Positions 44,948-54,562 of a stretch of DNA of 64,000 bases are shown here, one piece after another (the stretch's first letter is position 1; the number at the start of each line of letters is the position of its first letter). Position numbers and translations under genes: made by a program. The DNA comes from Leptospiraceae bacterium (GTDB lineage Bacteria > Spirochaetota > Leptospiria > Leptospirales > Leptospiraceae): NCBI GenBank assembly GCA_024233875.1, contig JACKPB010000004.1, positions 1 through 64,000 on the forward strand, written 5' to 3'. Under the pieces are notes generated by a model. The model worked only from the letters and a program-made list of their open reading frames with translations. It searched no databases and was not told the DNA's origin.

Positions 44948-45778
44948 TTACCCGGATTCTTCCTCCGTTTGTTTGTGGGATCGGGGAGGAGTACAGACGT
45001 TTCTTTTGGATTTCTCCAGAAACTCGATGATAATTTTACCGAAGGGATTTTCACCGAATTCCTGACGGAGGGGTTCAATTCGATTGGCTATGGCTCCTTT
45101 CATGCTGTAGAGGGTGTCATAAATCTTTCGAATTGTTTGGAGGTCTTCTTTTTTGAAACCCCTTCTCTTCAAACCGATCACATTGATACCTGAAAATTCA
45201 TTGGGTCTTTCATGTTCGGAGAGAGCAAATGGAGGCACATCTTTTGTAATCGCAGAAACTCCTGAGACCATTGCAAATTGTCCGATCCGACAGAACTGGT
45301 GGAATCCTGATTTGGCTCCCAGGACTACATGATCTTCCACTTCCACATGGCCGGAGAGACCCACACTGGCGATAATGATGTGGTTTCCGATGATGCAATC
45401 ATGCCCGATGTGAGTTTCTGACATAATGAAATTTTTATCTCCGATCACAGTTCCATGTGCAGGAGTTCCGGCGTGGATACTGCATTTTTCTCGGATAATA
45501 TTGTTTTTCCCTATGACTAAGGTTCCCTCACTGAAGTCGGGGTATTTCAAGTCCTGTCCGGGGGTTCCCAAAACATTAAGTGGGTAGATTTGTGTGTTTT
45601 CACCGATAGTCGTTTTTCCTCCGATGACCACACTTCTGGAAATTTGAACATTGTCCCTGATCGTCACGCCCGGACCGATGTAGGAATAAGCGCCGATGGA
45701 AACATTCTCACCTATAATTGCACCGCTTTCGATAGTTGCTGATGGATGGATACCGGGGGGGAAAAATTCTGAACTCAT
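44948..45778 (-). CDS. lpxA: UDP-N-acetylglucosamine acyltransferase LpxA
   Basis: A 276-residue left-handed beta-helix protein with many hexapeptide repeats (for example GAIIGENVSIGAYSYIG). The catalytic His region is ETHIGHDC, and the second conserved His is in LSGHVEVED. The C-terminal helical domain starts near GLKRRGF, as in LpxA. It performs the first step of lipid A synthesis, acylating the sugar nucleotide. In Leptospira interrogans LpxA prefers the GlcNAc3N sugar; this cannot be judged here. lpxD, fabZ and lpxB are not adjacent, unlike in Proteobacteria. AGAGAG precedes the ATG. Confidence 0.95.
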   Translation of the reverse strand: MSSEFFPPGIHPSATIESGAIIGENVSIGAYSYIGPGVTIRDNVQISRSVVIGGKTTIGENTQIYPLNVLGTPGQDLKYPDFSEGTLVIGKNNIIREKCSIHAGTPAHGTVIGDKNFIMSETHIGHDCIIGNHIIIASVGLSGHVEVEDHVVLGAKSGFHQFCRIGQFAMVSGVSAITKDVPPFALSEHERPNEFSGINVIGLKRRGFKKEDLQTIRKIYDTLYSMKGAIANRIEPLRQEFGENPFGKIIIEFLEKSKRNVCTPPRSHKQTEEESG

Positions 45779-45948
45779 AATTCTCTCTTTTAGAAGGGTA
45801 ATGGTATAAGAATCCTATTCCATTGAATTTAATAAACAATTTTTTTTAGAGATAGGAAAACTCAATTTCATTTTTAGAGTCTTCCCGCAAGATATGAAAT
45901 CTGATATTTTGATGCATTTCTCCTGAAATTGAAATCAAATCCAACCTA

Positions 45949-46049
45949 TCTACCTGTTTTCATAAATACTTGCGAATTTCTTCTTAAGGTACGTAGCCAT
46001 TTTGTAGTCGATTCTTCTGTGAATGCACACATAATTCTGAAAATGACTC
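45949..46049 (+). repeat. Dispersed palindromic repeat, copy E
   Basis: Full copy starting near TACCTGTTTTCATAAATAC, with apex GTAGCCATTTTGTAGT and ending GAAAATGACT. It lies in the divergent spacer between lpxA and the SH3 lipoprotein gene. The rest of the spacer to 46243 is AT-rich with no convincing gene. Confidence 0.85.
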
Positions 46050-46243
46050 TAGAAAAGAAAATTAGGAGAGAGCCCGAAAACTGAAGGTTCAAATGAAAAT
46101 ATTTTGTAATAGACTTTATAAAAAAGTTTTTGCAATATTCAAGGAATCTAAAGAATTCAAAATATCCGAACAGAATAATGGATCATAATTGGGAAGGCAA
46201 TCCGAACAAGGATTAAATTTCTCAGGAAAAAAAGGAAGGACAC

Positions 46244-47716
46244 ATGAATCGATCTCTCAGCAAATTTATTTTTATTTCTCTAAGTATATTGATTTTCTCA
46301 ATACATTGCAAAAAGAAAAAAGAAAATCCCCCTCCTTCTCTTTCGGGTAAGGTTGATTTAATCGGATATGTGATTCATGAGTCAGGGATTCCGGTTTATT
46401 CCGGCCCCGACCTATCAGGAAAACCCATTGAAAGAATAAAAAACAATTCTTCCTTAAAGATTGTCGGTGTCAGTATTCCTGACTCAGTTCGGAAGAATAT
46501 ATTTTGGTATCAAATTGATTGGAATGGAAAACTAGTTTATGTTCTTGAAGATGAAGAAAAAAGGACGAAAAATCCTACTCTTTCAATTTTTAGAAAGATC
46601 AAGGAAAAAACTTTTTTAGTAAGAGCAACTTCTCTAAGGTTGCGAAAGGTTCCCAGTCTGACCGGAGAAGTCCTCGAATCCCTTCCCACCAATACCGAAT
46701 TGGTCGGTCTCAGTACCGGATCCACTCTCCAGTCAATAGATGGAAAAGTGGATCATTGGCTACAGGTAAAATCTCCTTCCGGTAAGATTGGGTTTTGTTT
46801 TTCAGGATTTCTCATTGAAAAAAAAGATTTTTCAGCATCTTATTCCCTAGAGGATGTCGTAGTTACTATTGAATTGGGAAAGGATGTCCGATTCGTTAAG
46901 GAACCCGGTTCAGACGAGAATGCTCCTGAAAATCTTGCATCTGACACAGATCATGATCCGAATACTCCGGATGAAATGTTGCCCAATCATATTTTTTCAT
47001 ACGGAGAAGGAAGTATCCTCCCGGTATCCAGAAAAGCTGTAACTGAATCAGGTGAAGGATACTACTTGATAGAACATGAAACTTTGTTTACGGGAATGGG
47101 CGTGCACGTGACTCAAAAGTCCTTCGGTTGGGTATCGGAAAAAAATACTACACCCGTCGAAAATCTAATGGAACATACTTACAAAAAATATGGATTCAAT
47201 GACCTCGGAGAAAAAGATTTTTATACAAAAGTTCTGAAGGATTTCAGTGATAAAGATATTCAATCTTTCGAATTGAGCTATGCGGATCCGAATAAGACCT
47301 ATTTACTATTAAAAGAAAACATGGCAACAGTTCTTGTAAATTATGAAACACCTGTATATACAATTCGACTTTTTCAAAAGATCGATGGAGATTATAATCT
47401 CCTGAGTACTATTGAGACGGATAGTGGAGGAGGGGATCTCCAGTTTCATGATTTCAATGAAGATGGATATCCTGACCTGGTTCGAGTGAGTTTCGGAAGA
47501 ATGGAGTCCTATTACGATTTTCAGGTATTTGAAAATGATAGTTTTGTATCCAAATTAACTTTGAATACCAGCGAAACAGATGAGAATGGTCTGATCACTG
47601 AATCAGAAATCAGTTTCTCAGGGAATAATATATTTGTAAATTATTCCAATGGAAGTTCCAAAGTCTATGAATACAAAGAGGATCAATTTATTGAGTCCGA
47701 TCCGGGAGCGCTTTGA
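46244..47716 (+). CDS. Lipoprotein with two SH3-like domains and an FG-GAP-like C-terminus
   Basis: A 490-residue lipoprotein. The signal peptide ends in IFSIHC, a relaxed lipobox, and a Lys-rich segment follows. Two bacterial SH3-like domains are suggested by GIPVYSGPDLSGKPIERI (about 48-100) and LRLRKVPSLTGEVLESLPTN with a VDHWLQVKSPSGKIGF ending (about 128-185). The C-terminal part has a calcium-binding FG-GAP/VCBS-like loop, FNEDGYPDLVRV. SH3b domains in such proteins often bind peptidoglycan; the C-terminal half may be a propeller fragment. GGAAGGA precedes the ATG. A small gene follows after one base. Confidence 0.78.
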   Translation: MNRSLSKFIFISLSILIFSIHCKKKKENPPPSLSGKVDLIGYVIHESGIPVYSGPDLSGKPIERIKNNSSLKIVGVSIPDSVRKNIFWYQIDWNGKLVYVLEDEEKRTKNPTLSIFRKIKEKTFLVRATSLRLRKVPSLTGEVLESLPTNTELVGLSTGSTLQSIDGKVDHWLQVKSPSGKIGFCFSGFLIEKKDFSASYSLEDVVVTIELGKDVRFVKEPGSDENAPENLASDTDHDPNTPDEMLPNHIFSYGEGSILPVSRKAVTESGEGYYLIEHETLFTGMGVHVTQKSFGWVSEKNTTPVENLMEHTYKKYGFNDLGEKDFYTKVLKDFSDKDIQSFELSYADPNKTYLLLKENMATVLVNYETPVYTIRLFQKIDGDYNLLSTIETDSGGGDLQFHDFNEDGYPDLVRVSFGRMESYYDFQVFENDSFVSKLTLNTSETDENGLITESEISFSGNNIFVNYSNGSSKVYEYKEDQFIESDPGAL

Positions 47717-47717
47717 T

Positions 47718-47909
47718 ATGTGTATGGTCAATCATGAAGACCTCGGTTCTGAGGAGTTGTATGACGAGATAGCCAGGATGATCTCTTCGAAAAAATGGGA
47801 TTCACAGAAAGTAGAGCTGTATATGCAGAGATTAAAGAATTCTTCTCCTGAGGAAATGGAAGTACTTTTTGAAGAATTGAAATCTATTGGCAGGGAAGAA
47901 GAAAATTAA
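47718..47909 (+). CDS. Small acidic protein of unknown function
   Basis: A 63-residue protein predicted to be helical (DSQKVELYMQRLKNSS, EEMEVLFEELKS) and rich in Glu. The ATG at 47718 follows the lipoprotein stop by one base, with GGGAG nine bases before it, so it looks co-translated. A second ATG two codons later is possible. The 3' end overlaps the convergent cyclase gene by four bases. No family is recognised. Confidence 0.6.
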   Translation: MCMVNHEDLGSEELYDEIARMISSKKWDSQKVELYMQRLKNSSPEEMEVLFEELKSIGREEEN

Positions 47910-50900
47910 GAAACTGTAAAATTCATGGAATCCGGATTGGCATACATTTTCCAGAAATCAGCATTTGGCTTTTTCCCTCTTTCATCGGAACTGAATTCGG
48001 GGAGAATTCGATTTACGTAGTACATATCGATTTCTCCTTTATTCTTTGCCTGGATTTTCCCTCTATGCTCACACTCAAATAGTCTTTTTACAAGATTGTA
48101 TGTAGATCCGCTAATATTGATTCGTCCGGGAGTTCCGCTGGATTCCATCCTACTGGCTGTATTGACAGTATCCCCCCAGACATCGTAGGCAAATTTCTTT
48201 TCTCCGATGACACCCGCTACTATAGGTCCCGAATGGATTCCCAAACGCAATTCCCAGTAGGGTGTTCCGGTTGATTCTTTGATTTCCTTCATCTGATTCA
48301 TCATGGATTGGATTTCCAGGGCGGCGAGAATGCAATCTATGGCATGAGTTGAGTTCACTTTGGGAATGCCACCCGCACACATATAGCTATCCCCTATCGT
48401 TTTTAATTTCTCCAGATTGAATCTTTCCATGAGAGCATCGAAGTAAGAAAAACATTGATCCAGTTCTTCCACCAATTTCTTGGGAGAGAGCTGTTCGGCT
48501 ATGGAAGTAAATCCTTTGAAATCGGTAAATAGGACGGACACACTTTCAAAATTAACAGGTTCTGCATAACCTTTTGTTTTAAGTTCCAGAGCAACATCTT
48601 TCGGTAGGATATTGAGAAGGAGTTTTTCTGCCTGCTGTCTTTCTTTTTCAGTTTCTTCAAAGAGAACAGAATTATTCACAGCGAGAGCAAGCTGTTCACA
48701 GAAAGATTCTATAAATTTTATCTCCGGTTTGGATAGGGTTTCAATTCCGCCCAACTGATTGATATGAATGATTCCGATTACATCATTTCGAATGAGTAGG
48801 GGAAGTTGAAAGACTGAGGTCAAATGGAAATCCTGAATTAATTTTGTATCAAAGGGAGAGAAGTCTTCAGGAGATGTTTTCGAAAGATCTTTTATGTATA
48901 GGGTTTTTCTTCTGGAAATAGTGACAAAATAAGAACCGACGCCTTCCTCTATCGGGAGTCTTCTGGAGAAATATTCCGGAATGGATTTGTCTGTGATTTG
49001 TTCGGGAAAAGATCCACATCTGTAGTACAATTCATTGGTCTTCCTATCAATCAATTGGAGCAAAAATATATTTGCATTTACCTTGTCTTTTAATTTTTCT
49101 ACAGCAAATTGAAAGATCTCATCGAGATTATTGGATGCATTGATGAGTTTGGAAAAATGATTGAGGTAGTCAATTTCTCCATTGATTCTATTGACCTGTT
49201 GAAGAAGGTGGGCGGTGTCAATCACTCCGGAGATTTGAGAGCAGAGTCTTGAAATCTCATCGATTTCTTTTCTTGAAAGGACTAATTTATTGTCGCGGTT
49301 TAAGAATAAAAGAACTCCGGTCGGAAGATTCTTACTCTCTAAAGGAATGATTAAAAACGAATTGATGGAAAGCAATTCCACAATTTCTCTGTCTGTATTG
49401 TTTTTGATTTCTTTCCAACGATTCATGAATAGATTTTTCTTGCGTTGGAATGCTTTGACTATACTTCCTCCGGAGGCGTTGAGAGGAAGTTTTTTGGAGA
49501 GTAATTTTTCCATTTGATCTTCTGAAATTCCACCCTTCCTGAATCCCATTCTAGGAATTAGAAATTTATTTCTCTCATCGGGGATGAACAACCAGGACTC
49601 TTCAATATTGAAATTTTCATTGAAATAGTTTGATATTCGATTGAATATTTCATTGAGATCTGAAAGTGAATTGATTAGATGGGTGAAATGATTGATTGAT
49701 TCCAGTTTTTTCTTGGCATTTTGTAAATCAAGAGTTCTTTCTTTCACTTCTTTTTCAAGTTGAAGTTTGTGAATTTTTAATTTTTTACCAATCTTTGTAC
49801 TCGAAATCATTTCCCGGGCCGACTTTTTAGAAAGTATCAAAAGCTGGAAAAAGAGGAATACAAAAAGTCCGTAATTTCCAAGAAATGGTAAATTTATAAT
49901 TCCGATAAGTTTGAGAATTCCCAGGGCCACTACTATGGAGAAGAAGAAATATCCGATTGCAAAGTACTTTGCTCCTATCTTCCTTTTTTTGATCCCGGAA
50001 TAGATTACATAGTAGATGTACAGAACTGCAAGTGGAATCAATACTTCAGCTATGTAAACTGTATAGATATATCTTTCAAATTGAAATAGAAATATCGGTG
50101 GAATGCAGGCCAGAAAGGAATAACTAAAGAAATTCTTGAGTCTTTCTGAGAAGAGGTCCCCAAAGAAAGAAGAAGTAAAGAGAATAAAAAAATAACAGGA
50201 AAGGAAGGAAAAGAAAAATTCCATTCTCACAAGAGATAAGAAATTCAATCCTGAAAAATAATCCAGGATCCATCTATCATTGATTGTCAATGTTCTCATG
50301 CCCATAAAGAGGCAGAGGAGACCGAAATAGAGAGTGGCACGGTTGTCTCTTCGAAAAATGAAAAAAATTATATAATTGATACCTATCATACACAGAGCTC
50401 CGAATTGAATCAGATCCAAACCTATCATCTTATTGTTTGTTCTGGTCAGAGTGTCTCTGTTTCCGAGAAGAATGGGACTGAGAAGTCCCGCTTTGAGGTG
50501 ATGGAAATTAGAAACCTGAATGAGAATATCCAAAACCTCTTCCTTGTCTTTGAGGAGAATTATAGTTTTGTGTATTTCGGGTTGTGAGGTTTCCTCATTC
50601 AATCCAAACTTTCCTAGCTCTAAAATGGGACTACCGTTGATATAGATCTTTGATGCAGAATAAATCGGAGGAAGGGAGAGTGCTAAGTTCTTCTGATTTT
50701 CAGGTAAATTGATATGCAAATGAAAACTGGCATAACCTTTGGAAGGATAACCGGATTTTGACCAATCCGAAGGGAGAAGGATGATTTGTCTTTTGGGATC
50801 TGTTTCCTTCGAATCTTTGGAGATTGAGTGTAGATTTTCCGGAAGGACAATTTCTTTCCAATAGAAATCCCATTCTCCATTCAGGGAATAAATTGTTTCC

Positions 50901-51034
50901 TGAGAAAATTCGGTGGGGCTTATTTTCAATTCACCCCGATCGGCAGTCAGAACTTTCGTTTGAGTATCACCGCAGGTGACGAAAAAGAAAAAGAAGAGGA
51001 AAAGCATTAGAATTTTATTTAGGATTTGCATCAT
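47906..51034 (-). CDS. Receptor-type adenylate cyclase: 7TMR-DISM, two GAF domains, class III cyclase
   Basis: A 1042-residue protein. A signal sequence (with a Cys in FFVTCGD that could be lipidated) leads to a periplasmic 7TMR-DISMED2-like domain at about 40-175 (LNGEWDFYWKEI), seven membrane helices at about 190-400, a coiled coil, two GAF domains at about 450-600 and 620-770, and a class III cyclase domain at about 800-985. Metal Asp residues are in LFTDFKGF and IGDSYMCAGG; Lys in EKLKTIGD and Asp in AYDVWGDTVN indicate ATP as substrate. It should convert an extracellular signal into cAMP. The 3' end overlaps a small gene on the other strand. Confidence 0.94.
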   Translation of the reverse strand: MMQILNKILMLFLFFFFFVTCGDTQTKVLTADRGELKISPTEFSQETIYSLNGEWDFYWKEIVLPENLHSISKDSKETDPKRQIILLPSDWSKSGYPSKGYASFHLHINLPENQKNLALSLPPIYSASKIYINGSPILELGKFGLNEETSQPEIHKTIILLKDKEEVLDILIQVSNFHHLKAGLLSPILLGNRDTLTRTNNKMIGLDLIQFGALCMIGINYIIFFIFRRDNRATLYFGLLCLFMGMRTLTINDRWILDYFSGLNFLSLVRMEFFFSFLSCYFFILFTSSFFGDLFSERLKNFFSYSFLACIPPIFLFQFERYIYTVYIAEVLIPLAVLYIYYVIYSGIKKRKIGAKYFAIGYFFFSIVVALGILKLIGIINLPFLGNYGLFVFLFFQLLILSKKSAREMISSTKIGKKLKIHKLQLEKEVKERTLDLQNAKKKLESINHFTHLINSLSDLNEIFNRISNYFNENFNIEESWLFIPDERNKFLIPRMGFRKGGISEDQMEKLLSKKLPLNASGGSIVKAFQRKKNLFMNRWKEIKNNTDREIVELLSINSFLIIPLESKNLPTGVLLFLNRDNKLVLSRKEIDEISRLCSQISGVIDTAHLLQQVNRINGEIDYLNHFSKLINASNNLDEIFQFAVEKLKDKVNANIFLLQLIDRKTNELYYRCGSFPEQITDKSIPEYFSRRLPIEEGVGSYFVTISRRKTLYIKDLSKTSPEDFSPFDTKLIQDFHLTSVFQLPLLIRNDVIGIIHINQLGGIETLSKPEIKFIESFCEQLALAVNNSVLFEETEKERQQAEKLLLNILPKDVALELKTKGYAEPVNFESVSVLFTDFKGFTSIAEQLSPKKLVEELDQCFSYFDALMERFNLEKLKTIGDSYMCAGGIPKVNSTHAIDCILAALEIQSMMNQMKEIKESTGTPYWELRLGIHSGPIVAGVIGEKKFAYDVWGDTVNTASRMESSGTPGRINISGSTYNLVKRLFECEHRGKIQAKNKGEIDMYYVNRILPEFSSDERGKKPNADFWKMYANPDSMNFTVS

Positions 51035-51122
51035 AACCGGAGAACCAAACTCGGTTCATATTTAATTAATTTCCTAAAGAATCAATACGTTTTTTATTCG
51101 GAGAAAGAAAGATTGGAATTCC

Positions 51123-51177
51123 TTCCATTTTCTAGCCGGTTCTTCTTTGAATCAGCAAATACTTTTGAGAATGACAA
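51123..51177 (+). repeat. Dispersed palindromic repeat, partial copy F
   Basis: Only the second half is recognisable: CCATTTT-x-TAGC, then TTCTTCTTTGAATC and CAAATACTTTTGAGAATGAC. It lies in the divergent spacer between the receptor cyclase and endonuclease V genes (51035-51444), which holds nothing else I can identify. Confidence 0.65.
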
Positions 51178-51444
51178 TAAGAAGCTGAGGCAATCTGAAA
51201 GCTAGAAAACTACCTGGTTAGAAAATAAGGCATGAATAGTTCTCATCTAGATTCTCTTGGGTAGAATTCTTTAGGGATTTACAAAAACCCTCCCCAATGA
51301 TAGGATAGTTGAAAGAATTCATAATCAAAAGAGAGAATATTTGAAAAACTTAATGTTTCAGATGAGTCTTATGTGCCGGGCGATTGTGCTCAGGAAGGAA
51401 ATGAATTTTGAGTCATACACAATTCTTTTCCGGGGAAGAAGAAC

Positions 51445-52140
51445 ATGAAGATACCCGATGAAATCAAATGGCCGAAAACTCCCTCCGAAGCCCGGGAGAT
51501 CCAAAATTCCGAAAGGCAAAAAGTTATTTTGCAGGACCGGTTCGGAGTGATACATAAAATTGCAGGAGTAGATATTGGCTTCCGGGAGAAGGGTAATCTT
51601 GCCAGAGGAGCAGTGGTTGTTCTGGAGTTTCCTTCTTTGAAACTCATTGACTCAGCTGTAACTTTTCGTGAGGTGAATTTTCCTTATGTACCCGGCTTTC
51701 TTTCCTTTCGGGAGATTCCGGTTCTTCTGGATGCCCTGCGAAAACTGAAACATTTTCCCGATCTCATTGTCTGTGATGGTCAGGGCATAGCTCATCCGAG
51801 AAGGTTCGGTCTGGCATCACACCTCGGAGTTCTTTTGGATGTTCCGACCATTGGCTCTGCCAAATCTCATTTCATCGGAACCCATGAGGAATTGCCCTCT
51901 CAAAAAGGCTCCCGGGTTGAACTGAGAGAAGACGGAGAACTTCTCGGTTATGTGTATCGCTCGAGAGATGCCGTGAAGCCAATCTACATCTCTCCCGGGC
52001 ATAGAATTTCACAGGAAAGTTCTCTGAAGATCATTGAACAATGTATTACCAAATTCAGACTCCCCGAAACCACCCGGATGGCGGATCATCTGGCTTCTCA
52101 CACAGATGAGGAGAAGTTGAAAGATAAGAGACTCAGTTAG
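51445..52140 (+). CDS. nfi: Endonuclease V
   Basis: A 231-residue protein with the motifs of deoxyinosine 3' endonuclease: metal Asp in IAGVDIGF, FPYVPGFLSFREIP with the wedge PYVP, and the second Asp in DLIVCDGQGIAHPRRFGLASH. It nicks DNA one base 3' of deoxyinosine to start repair of deaminated adenine. Length is normal. A possible operon partner is the acyltransferase gene 57 bases downstream, with no functional link expected. Confidence 0.95.
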   Translation: MKIPDEIKWPKTPSEAREIQNSERQKVILQDRFGVIHKIAGVDIGFREKGNLARGAVVVLEFPSLKLIDSAVTFREVNFPYVPGFLSFREIPVLLDALRKLKHFPDLIVCDGQGIAHPRRFGLASHLGVLLDVPTIGSAKSHFIGTHEELPSQKGSRVELREDGELLGYVYRSRDAVKPIYISPGHRISQESSLKIIEQCITKFRLPETTRMADHLASHTDEEKLKDKRLS

Positions 52141-52197
52141 TAAGCTGAAACAGAATTTTCAATTTACCTCAAGGGAAGGAAAAATAATTTTGAACCC

Positions 52198-53106
52198 ATG
52201 CAAAAAATTGGATACTTCCTCAGCTTTTTGGTAGCCTACTTTCTCTATCTTCCCTTTCGAATTCTCCCTTATAGGCTCTGTCTGGTGTATGGAAGGACTC
52301 TCACCTTCCTCTTATTTCCACTGGCGAAAAAACACAGAAGGATTGCCAGAGAAAATATTGATCATGCCTTCCCTGACTGGACGGATGCACAAAAAGAAGA
52401 TCTCATCAAAAAGCACTTCCGACATCTCGGAAACCTTCTGGCCGGATCTCTCTGGGCTTCCCGACTCTCAAAAGAATGGATGGACAAGTATCTGGTTTAT
52501 GATGAAGAATCTCTGGCTCTCGAAAAAAAAGTGATAGAAGAAGGAGTGGGTGTAGTCCTTGTCTCGGGACATCTGGGAACCTGGGAAATTTTAGTTCAAT
52601 TCATGGGAGTGAGAATGAAGGGGGGAGGAATCTATAAAAAAATCCGAAACCCATTTGTCGACAAATGGTTGAGAAACCTCAGAGGCAATAACGGGATCAA
52701 GTTAGTCCCCATGGAGGAATCGGGACAGGTGATCAAAATGCTGAAGTCGGGATACTGGGTGGGCTTCGGATCGGACCAAAATGCAGGAAAAGCAGGAATT
52801 TTTGTAGATTTTTTCAATCGGAAGGCATCCACTTTTCAGGGACCGGTTGTCATGGCGTACCTGACAGGAGCGAGACTGATGCTCTATTCAGTGGTCTGCG
52901 GTGAAAAAGGAAAGGTAATCGTCCGGGCAAAAGATCTGGGGATCATAGACAAAAAACAATTCCCGGACAGAGATTCAGCAGTGCGCCACTATACCGAACT
53001 ATGGACGAAGGAATTGGAAAAAGAAGTGAGACTCTTTCCGGAACAGTACTTCTGGGTTCACAGAAGATGGAGAACAAAACCCGGGGACTTTCCCGGGCAA
53101 ACTTAA
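52198..53106 (+). CDS. Lipid A acyltransferase (LpxL/HtrB family)
   Basis: A 302-residue protein with an N-terminal membrane helix (LSFLVAYFLYLPFRILP) and the acyltransferase core. The catalytic HX4E motif is HLGTWE at about residue 122, the second motif includes IYKKIRNPFVDKWLRNLRG, and FVDFFNRKASTFQGPV is typical of the family. It should add a secondary acyl chain to lipid A on the inner face of the inner membrane. Which chain or position cannot be told. It fits the presence of lpxA at 44948-45778, but the genes are not linked in an operon. Confidence 0.9.
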   Translation: MQKIGYFLSFLVAYFLYLPFRILPYRLCLVYGRTLTFLLFPLAKKHRRIARENIDHAFPDWTDAQKEDLIKKHFRHLGNLLAGSLWASRLSKEWMDKYLVYDEESLALEKKVIEEGVGVVLVSGHLGTWEILVQFMGVRMKGGGIYKKIRNPFVDKWLRNLRGNNGIKLVPMEESGQVIKMLKSGYWVGFGSDQNAGKAGIFVDFFNRKASTFQGPVVMAYLTGARLMLYSVVCGEKGKVIVRAKDLGIIDKKQFPDRDSAVRHYTELWTKELEKEVRLFPEQYFWVHRRWRTKPGDFPGQT

Positions 53107-53109
53107 AAC

Positions 53110-54330
53110 CTAGGAACCGCGGGACTCTTTCAGTTTTTCTCTGTGCTGGTGCACCAATCTGTCGAGGAGAGCAAGATCCGAACAGACGAGATTTTCACCT
53201 TCCAGCTTAATGAATTTATTTATAGATAAAAATTTCAAAACACCGGCCTGATCCCTGTCCGTCAATCCGAGCATTTTTAGAAGTTCAAAAAGTGTGATCT
53301 TGAAATCAAAGGTAGCTCTGGGACCTATCTTGGCTTTGCCTCTCTCGGCAATCGTCATCAGCATATCTGAGATTCTGGCATTTAGGTCGGGAAGTTGGCT
53401 ATTTGCGACTTTCTTATAGGCATTCCAAATTCTCTCTGAGAGAATGGTGATGATTCGGGTCATCAATTGGGGTTGTTGTTTCGTCATGACTTCGAAGTTC
53501 TTCTTATTGATCACCATGAGTTCGACATCATCATCCATGGCTATGGCTGAGGCTGATCTCGGTTTGTTGTCCAGGAGAGCCATTTCCCCAAAAATATCAC
53601 CGGGCTTCATAATATTCAGAATCACATCATTGTTTTGAATGATTTTTGAAATCTTGATTCGACCCTTCTGAACAATATATAGATCATTTCCCGGTTCATT
53701 TTCACAAAATATCATCTGGTCGGTAGCGTAGTGACGGGTTGTACCCGATTCATCTTCTTCAGCTACAATAGGGGCTCCCAGCATCTCGAGTTTGGACTTG
53801 GCTTTCTCGCTGAATTCGCCATCGGGTAGATACTTTAGATAGCTCTGGAGCATATAGATACAGGTGGAGATTTGCCCCTGCATAAAATAGAACTCGGAAA
53901 GATTGAAAAGAATGTTCAGATTCGCTTCCGGAGATGGTTGTGAGGACATCGCATGCTTTCCCGCTGAAGTCCCCACTGGCTCATCGAATTGTCTCAATTT
54001 TTTTGAAAAGTACCGAATGATTTTCATGGCTAGCGGAGAGTTCTTTTGGATCAATTCTCCAAATTTATAGTTGGCCACTCCAATTAGGGTTACAGGGGTG
54101 ATCGCGACAGCTGATTCGATCTGAGGATACTGACTCATCGCAGCGATCACACCAAAAAAGTCTCCCGGACCCAATAATTCATTGGGTTTTTCCCCAAGAA
54201 CAGGAAAGTCACGTTTGAGATTGACCTTTCCGTCTTTTATAATGAAAAACTGGGGAGATTTTCTCTCGCCTTCTAAAATGATATAGGAACCGGCCGCGAA
54301 GTTTACAATTTTATATAGAGGAGCTTCCAT
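53110..54330 (-). CDS. Protein with two cyclic-nucleotide-binding domains and a Crp-like C-terminus
   Basis: A 406-residue protein. Domain 1 (about 1-115) has the cNMP fold but a degenerate phosphate cassette (FFGVIAAMSQYPQIESAVAI lacks the Glu and Arg). A TPR-like helical hairpin follows (about 140-190). Domain 2 (about 195-310) has an intact cassette, FGEMALLDNKPRSASAIA, with Glu and Arg able to bind the cyclic nucleotide. The C-terminus (about 310-400) resembles the Crp winged-helix region (ISDMLMTIAERG, LFELLKMLGLTDRDQAGVLK), though I do not see a confident DNA-recognition helix. It may sense cAMP made by the two cyclases in this window. Confidence 0.85.
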   Translation of the reverse strand: MEAPLYKIVNFAAGSYIILEGERKSPQFFIIKDGKVNLKRDFPVLGEKPNELLGPGDFFGVIAAMSQYPQIESAVAITPVTLIGVANYKFGELIQKNSPLAMKIIRYFSKKLRQFDEPVGTSAGKHAMSSQPSPEANLNILFNLSEFYFMQGQISTCIYMLQSYLKYLPDGEFSEKAKSKLEMLGAPIVAEEDESGTTRHYATDQMIFCENEPGNDLYIVQKGRIKISKIIQNNDVILNIMKPGDIFGEMALLDNKPRSASAIAMDDDVELMVINKKNFEVMTKQQPQLMTRIITILSERIWNAYKKVANSQLPDLNARISDMLMTIAERGKAKIGPRATFDFKITLFELLKMLGLTDRDQAGVLKFLSINKFIKLEGENLVCSDLALLDRLVHQHREKLKESRGS

Positions 54331-54562
54331 TCTTTTTTCAATATCTTTACAATGAAATATATGGAAAGTAAAAAAATATCGAATGAGGTGATGGATTTCA
54401 TTTTTGATTTGAGTTGAAAAAATCTTTAAAGCGGGAAAATTTTTCCTGAAAATTAGATCGAACCTTGATTTTTTTGTCTCAGAGTCCGGAAAGCGTCAGG
54501 GATCGGATCAATTTTCTCACAGGAAAGAGAAAGAAAGAATCAGCTACCGAGACTCCGGATTC

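Noticed and set aside
46093..46188. 31-codon frame in the spacer upstream of the SH3 lipoprotein gene
   Set aside because: No clear ribosome site, AT-driven Lys/Phe/Ile composition and no recognisable product; likely chance.
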